DNA of 60,518 nt from positions 1-60,518 of the forward strand of contig CAKSXW010000004.1 in assembly GCA_934518555.1 (NCBI GenBank), in the 5' to 3' direction. The position numbers and the translations under genes were made by a program. Numbering within the stretch: position 1 is the stretch's first letter; each line of letters starts with the position of its first letter. The stretch comes from an uncultured Faecalibacterium sp. (GTDB lineage Bacteria; Bacillota; Clostridia; Oscillospirales; Ruminococcaceae). Positions 1-6,567 of the stretch are shown piece after piece. The notes beneath the pieces were generated by a model. That model saw only the letters and a program-made list of their open reading frames with translations, made no database searches and was not told the DNA's origin.

Positions 1-600
1 CTGTCCGCTGCTATCTGCGCCTTCGTCTGCGGCGTTACCGAGCCCTTCGAGTTCGGCTTCATGTTCCTGTGCTTCCCCCTGTACGTTGTGTACTCTGCCC
101 TGTACGGCATCTTCACCATCATCACCTACTACTCCGGTTTCCGTGCTGGCTTCTGCTTCTCCGCAGGTGCCACCGACCTGGTGTTCTCCGCTTCCCTGCC
201 TGCAGCTGCTAAGACTTGGATGATCATTCCTCTGGGCATCGCTGCATTCGTGGTGTTCTACGCAGTGTTCTACTTCGCCATCACCAAGTTCGACCTGAAG
301 ACCCCCGGCCGTGAGGATGACGACGAAGAGGCTGAGAAGAAGGTGGTCCTGGCCAACAACAACTACACTGAGGTTGCTTCCGCTGTTCTGGCTGCTGTCG
401 GCGGCAAGGAGAACGTGAAGGACGTTGGCTACTGTGCAACCCGTCTGCGCTTCGAGGTCCTGGACAACGCTAAGGTTGACGAGAAGGCTGTGAAGGCTGC
501 AGGTGCTGCCGGCGTGATCCGCCCCAGCAAGAATGCTTGCCAGGTCATCATCGGCACCAAGGTCCAGTTCGTTTACGACGAGCTGAAGAAGATGCTCTGA
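1..600 (+). CDS. PTS sugar transporter, C-terminal part of EIIC plus EIIB (5' truncated)
   Basis: The reading frame is open from base 1, so the gene starts before the window. The visible 199 residues hold the end of a glucose/GlcNAc-family EIIC (GVTEPFEFGF, the substrate-site loop, then membrane segments), a charged linker (DDDEEAEKK), and a full EIIB domain whose phosphorylated cysteine lies in the motif CATRLRFEV. EIIB passes phosphate from EIIA to the incoming sugar at the membrane. No EIIA is visible. The nagB and nagA genes downstream make N-acetylglucosamine a likely substrate; this is inference from context. The gene ends with TGA at 598-600 and is followed by a terminator. Confidence 0.9.
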   Translation: MSAAICAFVCGVTEPFEFGFMFLCFPLYVVYSALYGIFTIITYYSGFRAGFCFSAGATDLVFSASLPAAAKTWMIIPLGIAAFVVFYAVFYFAITKFDLKTPGREDDDEEAEKKVVLANNNYTEVASAVLAAVGGKENVKDVGYCATRLRFEVLDNAKVDEKAVKAAGAAGVIRPSKNACQVIIGTKVQFVYDELKKML

Positions 601-657
601 TCTCTCCCCTGCAATAATACCCTGCGGAAGACAGGTTGACTCCGCAAGGATCTGAAA

Positions 658-706
658 AAGGCCGCCGTGGGCGGGCGTTCATGCCCTGCTCCGGCGGCCT
701 CTTTTG
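658..706 (+). terminator. Rho-independent terminator after the PTS gene
   Basis: GGCCGCCG and CGGCGGCC arms (about 660-699) enclose a 25-nt loop and are followed by CTTTTG. It separates the PTS transcript from nagBA. Confidence 0.75.
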
Positions 707-740
707 TTCACAGAAAAGCGTTTTTTCCCGAAGGAAACCG

Positions 741-749
741 TGCTATACT
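741..749 (+). promoter_or_regulatory. Extended -10 promoter of nagBA
   Basis: TGCTATACT is an extended -10 (TGN plus TATACT at 744-749) about 42 bases before nagB. The -35 region is only a T-run. The SD sequence AGGAGG lies at 777-782. Confidence 0.6.
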
Positions 750-790
750 AGTGGCACAGATACCCGTTTTATGATCAGGAGGTTTATGGT

Positions 791-1519
791 ATGAAGATCA
801 TTCGCACAAAGAACTACGAGGATATGTCCCGCAAGGCCGCAAACATCATTTCGGCCCAGGTCATCATGAAGCCGGATTGCGTGCTGGGTCTGGCTACCGG
901 CGGCACCCCCGTGGGCACCTATGAGGTGCTGGTGGACCGCTATAACGCCGGGGACCTGGATTTTTCTCAGGTGACCACTGTGAACCTGGACGAGTACCGG
1001 GGCCTGCCCAAGGACCATCCGGAAAGCTACTGGAGCTTTATGCACCGGAACCTGTTCGATAAGGTCAACGTGGACCCCAGCCACATCAACCTGCCCGACG
1101 GCACCAACCCTGACGCCGACGCAGCCTGTGAGGCCTACAACCAGATCATCCACAGCGTAGGCGGCATCGACCTGCAGCTGCTGGGCATTGGCCACGACGG
1201 CCACATCGGCTTCAACGAGCCCTGCGATCATTTTGACCTGGAGACCCACTGCGTGGACCTGACCAAGGAGACCATCGAGGCCAACAAGCGGTTCTTTGAC
1301 GGCAACGAGGACCTGGTGCCCAAGCAGGCCTACACCATGGGCATCAAGACCATCATGCAGGCCCGCAAGGTGCTGATGGTGGCCAACGGTGCCGGCAAGG
1401 CCGAGATCATCAAAAAGGCCTTCTTTGGCCCTGTGACCCCGGAGGTCCCTGCCAGCATCCTGCAGATGCACCCGGACTTTATCCTGGTGGCCGATGAGGA
1501 GGCGCTGAGCCTGGTATGA
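791..1519 (+). CDS. nagB: Glucosamine-6-phosphate deaminase
   Basis: The 242-residue product converts glucosamine-6-phosphate to fructose-6-phosphate and ammonia in the cytoplasm. Family signatures are visible: the phosphate loop LATGGTP (34-40), the LDEY motif with Asp67, and the active-site segment GHDGHIGFNE, giving Asp136, His138 and Glu143. The length matches short Gram-positive NagB enzymes, which lack the C-terminal allosteric tail of E. coli NagB. ATG 791 is preceded by AGGAGG at 8 bases. The stop codon overlaps the nagA start as ATGA, so translation is probably coupled. Confidence 0.96.
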   Translation: MKIIRTKNYEDMSRKAANIISAQVIMKPDCVLGLATGGTPVGTYEVLVDRYNAGDLDFSQVTTVNLDEYRGLPKDHPESYWSFMHRNLFDKVNVDPSHINLPDGTNPDADAACEAYNQIIHSVGGIDLQLLGIGHDGHIGFNEPCDHFDLETHCVDLTKETIEANKRFFDGNEDLVPKQAYTMGIKTIMQARKVLMVANGAGKAEIIKKAFFGPVTPEVPASILQMHPDFILVADEEALSLV

Positions 1520-2643
1520 TCATCCGCAATGCAAAGGTTTACACCCCCCGCCATACCTTTGAGCTGGGCAGCATCGTCATCCGGGAGGGCCGTATCCTGC
1601 CCTTTGCCCAGCCCCTGGAGGGGGAGGAGATCGTAGACGCCAAGGGTGCCTACGCTTTGCCGGGCCTGGTGGATATCCACTTCCACGGGGCCATGGGCAA
1701 GGATTTCTGCGACGGTGAGGAGGAAGCCATCCAGACCCTGGCAGATTTTGAGGCTCAGAACGGCGTTCTGGCCATCTGCCCTGCCACCATGACCTACCCG
1801 GAGGACATCCTGGGCAAGGTGATGGACGCCGCTGCCGCCCACAAAAACGGCAAGGGTGCCGACCTGGTGGGCATCAACATGGAGGGCCCCTTCATCAGCC
1901 CCAAAAAGGTGGGAGCCCAGAACCCGGAGTATGTCCAGAAGGCAGACGTGGAGATGTTCCGTCGGCTGCAGCAGCGGGCCCATGGCCTCATCAAGCTGGT
2001 GGATGTGGCCCCGGAGGAGCCCGGCAACCTGGACTTTATCCGGCAGTGCCATGAGGAGGTCCGGATCTCCATTGCCCACACCTGCACCGACTACGACACC
2101 GCCGTCCAGGCCTTTGAGGCCGGTGCCACCCACATGACCCATCTGTACAACGCCATGCCCGGCATCACCCACCGGGCTCCCGGCCCCATCATTGCGGCCC
2201 TGGAGCATGGTGCAGAGGTGGAGCTGATCTCTGATAACGTCCATATCCACCCGGCCATGGTGCGGTTCACCTTTAACAGCTTTGGGGATGACCATGTGTG
2301 CCTCATTGCCGACAGTGCCATGTCCTGCGGCCTGCCCGATGGCCAGTACAGCCTGGGGGGCCAGGCCATTACGGTCAAGGGCCCCCGGGCTACCCTGACG
2401 GAGCACCCGGACACCATTGCCGGCAGCAACACCTGCCTGTACGACTGCATGAAGCGTGCAGTGCAGCAGATGAACGTGCCCCTGGAAAGTGCGGTCCGTG
2501 CCGCCAGCGAGAACCCGGCTCGCAGCATCGGCGTGGATGCTGACTACGGCTCCCTGGCTGCCGGCCGCTACGGCAACGTGATCCTGGCAGACCAGGACCT
2601 GAACATCCAGGCTGTCTACCAGAAGGGCGTCCGCATCCGCTGA
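1516..2643 (+). CDS. nagA: N-acetylglucosamine-6-phosphate deacetylase
   Basis: The 375-residue amidohydrolase-fold enzyme removes acetate from GlcNAc-6-phosphate, the step before NagB. Visible signatures are the metal motif HFHG (55-58), the metal-ligand Glu in MEGPF, the substrate segment DNVHIHP, and the catalytic Asp in IADSAM. The length is normal. It overlaps nagB by four bases and ends just before a strong terminator. Together with the PTS gene it forms an amino-sugar catabolic block, probably fed by host mucin or bacterial wall sugars (inference). Confidence 0.96.
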   Translation: MIIRNAKVYTPRHTFELGSIVIREGRILPFAQPLEGEEIVDAKGAYALPGLVDIHFHGAMGKDFCDGEEEAIQTLADFEAQNGVLAICPATMTYPEDILGKVMDAAAAHKNGKGADLVGINMEGPFISPKKVGAQNPEYVQKADVEMFRRLQQRAHGLIKLVDVAPEEPGNLDFIRQCHEEVRISIAHTCTDYDTAVQAFEAGATHMTHLYNAMPGITHRAPGPIIAALEHGAEVELISDNVHIHPAMVRFTFNSFGDDHVCLIADSAMSCGLPDGQYSLGGQAITVKGPRATLTEHPDTIAGSNTCLYDCMKRAVQQMNVPLESAVRAASENPARSIGVDADYGSLAAGRYGNVILADQDLNIQAVYQKGVRIR

Positions 2644-2661
2644 GGGCGGCCCCTGGAATAA

Positions 2662-2705
2662 AACCAAAAAAAGAGCACCTGCTGCGGCAGGTGCTCTTTT
2701 TGGTT
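2662..2705. terminator. Bidirectional terminator between nagA and the metal ATPase
   Basis: Perfect arms AAGAGCACCTGC and GCAGGTGCTCTT are flanked by A-run and T-run, so it can stop both nagA (plus) and the ATPase gene (minus). Confidence 0.9.
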
Positions 2706-2715
2706 ATGGGGTGCG

Positions 2716-4608
2716 TTACCGCTGGGTCCGGGCTACCAGGTCCTTGGTGTAAAGGGCTCGGGTGGCGTTGAGCACTGCCAGCACCATGACCCCCACGTCT
2801 GCAAAGATAGCGATCCACATACTGGCCAGGCCCAGAGCTCCCAGCACCAGGCAGGCAAACTTGACTGCCAGGGCAAACACGATATTCTGGTACACGATCC
2901 GGAGGGTCCGGCGTGCAATGCCCATGGCCAGGGCGATCTTGGCCGGGTCGTCGTCCATCAGCACCACGTCGGCGGCCTCAATGGCAGCGTCGGAGCCCAG
3001 GCCCCCCATGGCGATGCCCAGGTCTGCCCGGGACAGCACCGGGGCGTCGTTGATGCCGTCCCCCACAAAGGCCAGGTTCTCCTTGGGGTCCTTGGCCGCC
3101 AGCAGGGCCTCGATCTGGTCCACCTTGTCCCCCGGCAGAAGCCCGGCGTGGAACTCGTCCAGGCCCAGCTGCTGGCTCACAGCCCGGGCCACCGGCTCGG
3201 CGTCGCCGGTAAGCATAACAGTCTTGCGGACTCCGGCAGCCTTCAGCTCCCGGATGGCCTGGGCACTGTGGGGCTTTACCACGTCAGCAATCAGCAGATA
3301 CCCGGCGTAGCGGCCCTCCAGGGCCACATGGACCACCGTGCCGATCTCCTCCACCGGAGGCACCGGAAGGCCCAGGCTGGCCATGAGCCGGGCGTTGCCG
3401 GCAGCCACCGCCTTGCCATCCACCCGGGCGGTGACCCCGTGGCCTCCCAGCTCTTGCACGTCGGTGACCCGGGCGGTGTCCACCTCCCGGCCGTAGGCGG
3501 CCTTGATGCTCAGGGAGATGGGGTGCTTGGACCAGCTTTCCGCCAGGGCGGCAGCCTCCAGCAGCTGGGCTTCGGTAACGCCCTGGGCCGGGTGGATACC
3601 GGTGACCTGGAAGGTGCCCTGGGTCAGGGTGCCGGTCTTATCAAACACTACCACTCCGGTGCGGGCCAGCTCCTCCAGATAGGTGGAGCCCTTTACCAGG
3701 ATGCCGCAGGCAGAAGCACCGCCGATGCCCCCAAAAAAGCTCAGAGGGATGGAGATCACCAGGGCACAGGGGCAGCTGATGACCAGGAAGGTCAGGGCAC
3801 GGTACACCCAGTCCCCAAAACGAGGGGGCTGGCCCAACAGCAGCAGCACCACCGGGGGCAGCAGGGCCAGGGCCAGGGCACCGTAGCACACGGCAGGGGT
3901 GTACACCCGGGCAAACCGGGTGATAAAGTTTTCGGTACGGGCTTTTTTCATGCTGGAGTTTTCCACCAGGTCCAGGATCTTGGAAACGGTGGATTCCCCA
4001 AACTCCTTGGTGGTGCGGATCTTCAGCAGTCCGGTCATGTTCACGCAGCCGCTGATCACCTGGTCCCCGGCCTTCACGTCCCGGGGCAGGCTCTCGCCGG
4101 TGAGGGCAGCGGTGTTCAGGGCCGAAGCACCCTCCAGGATCACCCCGTCAATGGGCACACGCTCGCCGGGCTGCACCAGGATCACAGTGCCTACCTCCAC
4201 GTCATCGGGGTCCACCTGCTCCAGCTGGCCGTCCTCCCCCTGGATGTTGGCGTAGTCCGGGCGGATGTCCATGAGGCTGGCGATGCTCTGGCGGCTCTTG
4301 CCCACGGCGACGCTCTGGAACAGCTCGCCGATCTGGTAAAACAGGATGACGGCGCAGCCCTCCAGGTAATCCCCCAGGGCAAAAGCGCCTACGGTGGCCA
4401 CTGCCATCAAAAAGCACTCGTCAAAGGGCTGGCGGTTCTTGATGCCTTTTGCGGCTTTCCGGAGCACATCCCAGCCCACCACCAGGTAGGGGATGCAGTA
4501 CAGGGCCAGTTCCACCGGGGCCGGAAAGTCCGGCAGCAGCTGCAGCACCGCCACCAGGGCCGCTGCGATGAGGATGCGGTACAGGGTCTTTTTTTGTTTT
4601 TTGGTCAT
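2716..4608 (-). CDS. Zinc/cadmium-exporting P1B-type ATPase without an N-terminal HMA domain
   Basis: A 630-residue heavy-metal pump. The start is set at 4608 because AAAAGGAGA precedes that ATG; the longer open frame upstream runs through repetitive non-coding DNA. Motifs: TGES (170-173), CPC (279-281), DKTGT (323-327, phosphorylated Asp), SKHP (360-363) and GDGINDAP (516-523). Asn575, Lys583 and Asp604 in the last helices fit the P1B-2 (Zn/Cd/Pb) transport site. Typical CadA/ZntA proteins carry an N-terminal CxxC domain; here that domain is a separate small gene upstream. It lies downstream of the ArsR-type sensor and HMA gene on the same strand, which supports a metal-induced efflux role. 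Confidence 0.92.
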   Translation of the reverse strand: MTKKQKKTLYRILIAAALVAVLQLLPDFPAPVELALYCIPYLVVGWDVLRKAAKGIKNRQPFDECFLMAVATVGAFALGDYLEGCAVILFYQIGELFQSVAVGKSRQSIASLMDIRPDYANIQGEDGQLEQVDPDDVEVGTVILVQPGERVPIDGVILEGASALNTAALTGESLPRDVKAGDQVISGCVNMTGLLKIRTTKEFGESTVSKILDLVENSSMKKARTENFITRFARVYTPAVCYGALALALLPPVVLLLLGQPPRFGDWVYRALTFLVISCPCALVISIPLSFFGGIGGASACGILVKGSTYLEELARTGVVVFDKTGTLTQGTFQVTGIHPAQGVTEAQLLEAAALAESWSKHPISLSIKAAYGREVDTARVTDVQELGGHGVTARVDGKAVAAGNARLMASLGLPVPPVEEIGTVVHVALEGRYAGYLLIADVVKPHSAQAIRELKAAGVRKTVMLTGDAEPVARAVSQQLGLDEFHAGLLPGDKVDQIEALLAAKDPKENLAFVGDGINDAPVLSRADLGIAMGGLGSDAAIEAADVVLMDDDPAKIALAMGIARRTLRIVYQNIVFALAVKFACLVLGALGLASMWIAIFADVGVMVLAVLNATRALYTKDLVARTQR

Positions 4609-4640
4609 AGGACATTCTCCTTTTGCAAGCGTTCTGCAAA

Positions 4641-4822
4641 GCCTTTGGGGGAGCAGTTTCCACCGGTTTTCCCCATTCCACAAGGTTTTGCACCCTTTCC
4701 CCCGGGTTTTCCACAGGGTTTTCCCACAAAAAAGGGGCTTATTCCCGTTTCTTTTCGGAGTTTTCCGCAAAGGGTGTTGAAAACCCCGTGGAAACTGTTG
4801 AAAACTGGCCGTTTTTTCCACA
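4641..4822. other. Cluster of DnaA-box-like nonamers in the gap upstream of the ATPase
   Basis: The 260-bp gap between the HMA gene and the ATPase holds repeated near-matches to TTATCCACA: TTTTCCACA at 4707-4715 and 4814-4822, TTTTCCCACA at 4720-4729, TTTTCCGCA at 4761-4769, and inverted TGTTGAAAA at 4775-4783 and 4796-4804. A longer string CCACAAAAAAGGGGCT occurs twice (4724-4738 and 4818-4832). Function is unknown; no replication gene is nearby. Confidence 0.5.
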
Positions 4823-4857
4823 AAAAAGGGGCTGCCGCATCCGGGCAGCAGCCCCTC
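4816..4857 (-). terminator. Terminator after the HMA gene
   Basis: Read on the minus strand, GGGGCTGC and GCAGCCCC arms (4829-4855) are followed by a T-run (the A-run at 4822-4827). It may reduce read-through from the sensor/chaperone genes into the ATPase gene. Confidence 0.7.
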
Positions 4858-4868
4858 TCCTTCTGCCA

Positions 4869-5090
4869 TCAGATGTCAAAGATCTGGCAGTCGTCCTCCA
4901 CCTTTTTGCAGGCCTGGAGCACCTGCTCCATGGTGGCGTGGGGGTCAGCCCCTTCGGCAAACTCCACCTTCATCTTCTGGGTCATGAAGCTGACGGTAGC
5001 CTTTTCCACACCGGCTACGGTGTTGGCGGCGTCCTCCATCTTCTGGGCGCAGTTTGCACAGTCCACTTCGATCTTGTAGGTCTTTTTCAT
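4869..5090 (-). CDS. Stand-alone heavy-metal-associated (HMA) domain protein
   Basis: A 73-residue protein that is a single HMA ferredoxin-like domain. The metal-binding loop is DCANC (Cys11 and Cys14), followed by the usual GVEKATV strand. A third cysteine lies near the C-terminus (EDDCQIFDI). It should carry or buffer soft divalent metal and may hand it to the ATPase encoded next, which lacks this domain. Start at 5090 gives the standard HMA start MKKTYKIEV; a longer frame upstream would run back through the gap to the sensor gene. Confidence 0.88.
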   Translation of the reverse strand: MKKTYKIEVDCANCAQKMEDAANTVAGVEKATVSFMTQKMKVEFAEGADPHATMEQVLQACKKVEDDCQIFDI

Positions 5091-5136
5091 AACGAGTACC
5101 AGCCTTTCTGTTTTTACGGGCGGTAAGCCCGGTGGG

Positions 5137-5478
5137 TCATTCTTCAATGTGGTCCATCCCCATGGAGAGGATGCTGCGTACATGGTCGTCGTCCAGGGCG
5201 TAGTAGACGGTCTTGCCTTCCCGGCGGAACCGTACCAGCTTGGAGTCCTTCAGCACCCGCAGCTGGTGGCTCACCGCCGATTGGCTCAGGGCCACGGCGT
5301 GGGCGATATCCTGGACGCACAGCTCGTTGTCGTGGAGGGCGTACAGGATCTTGATGCGGGTGGAATCGCCGAATACCCGGAACAGGTCTGCTAGCTCGTA
5401 CAGCACCTCGTCATCCGGCAGCTCCACCGGCAAAGCCCCTGGCTCGGGCTCCGGGAGGGCGTGTTCTATTCCGGTCAT
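5137..5478 (-). CDS. ArsR/SmtB-family zinc-type transcriptional repressor
   Basis: A 113-residue winged-helix sensor. The recognition helix is seen in ALSQSAVSHQLRVL. The C-terminal helix DHVRSILSMGMDHIEE gives Asp97, His99, His110 and Glu113 with exactly the spacing of the alpha-5 zinc site of SmtB/CzrA. The alpha-3 cysteine pair of CadC (CxC) is reduced to a single Cys54 (ELCVQD), so a zinc/cobalt sensor of the alpha-5 type is favoured over a cadmium/lead CadC. ATG 5478 follows AAAGGAGG. It heads the metal-efflux operon and likely represses its own promoter. Confidence 0.93.
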   Translation of the reverse strand: MTGIEHALPEPEPGALPVELPDDEVLYELADLFRVFGDSTRIKILYALHDNELCVQDIAHAVALSQSAVSHQLRVLKDSKLVRFRREGKTVYYALDDDHVRSILSMGMDHIEE

Positions 5479-5505
5479 AGGGGGGCCTCCTTTCGGCGTT
5501 TTGTT

Positions 5506-5558
5506 ATATGAACGTCTGTTCATGTGTTCATGATAACACCCGGAAAGCCCCCTGTCAA
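5506..5558 (-). promoter_or_regulatory. Promoter and candidate ArsR operator of the metal-efflux operon
   Basis: On the minus strand, TTGACA (5553-5558), a 17-bp spacer and TATCAT (5530-5535) form a strong promoter. Directly downstream, over the expected start site, lies the imperfect palindrome ATATGAAC-gtct-GTTCATGT (5506-5525), followed by another GTTCATGAT half-site. TGAAC/GTTCA half-sites are typical of SmtB/CzrA-type operators. Confidence 0.8.
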
Positions 5559-5657
5559 GGCCTTTTGAAGGATTTTTGTGCACCGGCCCAAAATTGCTGA
5601 AAAATACCGTAAAACGCAAAAAAGCTGCATTTTTAATTTGCAAAAAGCCTGCGGTTT

Positions 5658-5709
5658 GGCCCCTGCCGGAGGCCATACGGGAGAAGGCCCGTTCCCCCGG
5701 CAGGGGGCC
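5658..5709. repeat. Unassigned inverted repeat in the 5559-5869 gap
   Basis: GGCCCCTGCCGG (5658-5669) pairs with CCGGCAGGGGGCC (5697-5709) with one bulged G. No gene reads into it from either side and no T-run follows. The rest of this roughly 310-bp gap is AT-richer and ends in the leader of the thioesterase gene. Confidence 0.5.
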
Positions 5710-5869
5710 TGCCCCATAAAAATAAGTACGCTTCCTGCGGCAAAAAAAGAAGTCCTGAAAAATTATGCAAAAAATAGTGCAATCCGGTCCATTTTGTGAT
5801 ATCTTATAAAGGCGTGTGAAAAATGATCCACACAACCACGTCCAAAGGACGCAAGAGGAGGAACTGTAT

Positions 5870-6259
5870 ATGAAACTGGAATCCGGTATCTGCGGCACCC
5901 AGAGCGTTGCCGTTACGGAGGCCAACACCGCCAAGACGATGGGCAGCGGCACCCTGGACGTGTTTGCCACCCCGGCCCTGGTGGCCCTGGCCGAAAAGAC
6001 CTGCTGGCAGAGCGTGGCCCCGGCCCTGGAAGAAGGGGACGGCACCGTGGGCACCCGGCTGGAGCTGGACCACACGGCCCCCACCCCGGTGGGCATGACC
6101 GTTACCTGCCGCAGTGAGCTGGTGGCGGTGGAGGGCCGCAAGCTGACCTTTAAAGTAGAGCTGGAGGACGAGAAGGGCCCTGTGGGGGGCGGCGTCCATG
6201 AGCGGTTTGTGATCCACAACGACAAGTTTGCCGCCAAGGCACAGGCCAAAAAGGGCTGA
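5870..6259 (+). CDS. Hotdog-fold thioesterase, FlK-like
   Basis: A 129-residue single-domain protein resembling the FlK-type thioesterase family. The helix VFATPALVALAEKTC and the segment LDHTAPTPVGM correspond to the parts of that fold that carry the Thr, Glu and His catalytic residues. It probably hydrolyses a small acyl-CoA in the cytoplasm; the substrate cannot be read from the sequence. The start at 5870 is chosen because AGGAGG lies at 5856-5861; an in-frame ATG at 5816 has no ribosome site. It stands alone, with a possible promoter GTGCAA-N17-TATCTT at 5777-5805. Confidence 0.8.
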   Translation: MKLESGICGTQSVAVTEANTAKTMGSGTLDVFATPALVALAEKTCWQSVAPALEEGDGTVGTRLELDHTAPTPVGMTVTCRSELVAVEGRKLTFKVELEDEKGPVGGGVHERFVIHNDKFAAKAQAKKG

Positions 6260-6307
6260 GCCCGGCAGTCTCCAACAAAGCAAGACCCGGCGGATGGAGC
6301 AGGCGAT

Positions 6308-6469
6308 TCAGGGGCGGTCGCTTTCTTCGTCCGTTTTTTTCAGCCGCAGCGGCGGCAGGTCCGCCTCCAGCAGCTGCTGTTCGGCCCGGGCCTGCGCCTC
6401 CTGCAGCAGACGGGCCGCCTGGACGCTGGCCCGGAACAGCTCCAGGTACAGCGCTTTGTAGTCCGGCAC
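6308..6469 (-). CDS. Small conserved-looking protein (53 residues)
   Basis: A short frame begins with GTG at 6469 behind a G-rich SD-like stretch and ends with TGA at 6308-6310. The product begins VPDYKALYLELFRAS and has a long amphipathic helix rich in Gln, Glu and Ala (LLQEAQARAEQQLLEA), ending LKKTDEESDRP. Codon use fits real genes. Similar very short proteins starting with PDYK and a helical body are familiar to me from Clostridia, with no known function. It lies convergent to the thioesterase gene and divergent from the nhaC-family gene. Confidence 0.65.
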   Translation of the reverse strand: MPDYKALYLELFRASVQAARLLQEAQARAEQQLLEADLPPLRLKKTDEESDRP

Positions 6470-6567
6470 ACTCCCACCCCCTTTTTATATGGTGGGGTTA
6501 GTCTGCCCCACCCAAGGGGGCAGGATACCTTTGCCCCGGATGTCCCTAAAAACAGGAAGGAAGAATC

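Noticed and set aside
1330..2667. Long open frame on the minus strand opposite nagA/nagB (445 codons)
   Set aside because: Opposite to well-recognised genes; the product has no family features and is rich in His, Gly and Val as expected from the shadow of GC-rich codons.
4641..4822. Possible origin of replication
   Set aside because: DnaA-box-like strings are present, but there is no dnaA, dnaN, gidA or similar gene and no AT-rich unwinding region.
3148..5079. Long plus-strand open frame opposite the metal ATPase (643 codons)
   Set aside because: It crosses the ATPase, the repeat-rich gap and the HMA gene; composition is His/Gly/Gln-rich and no domain is seen.
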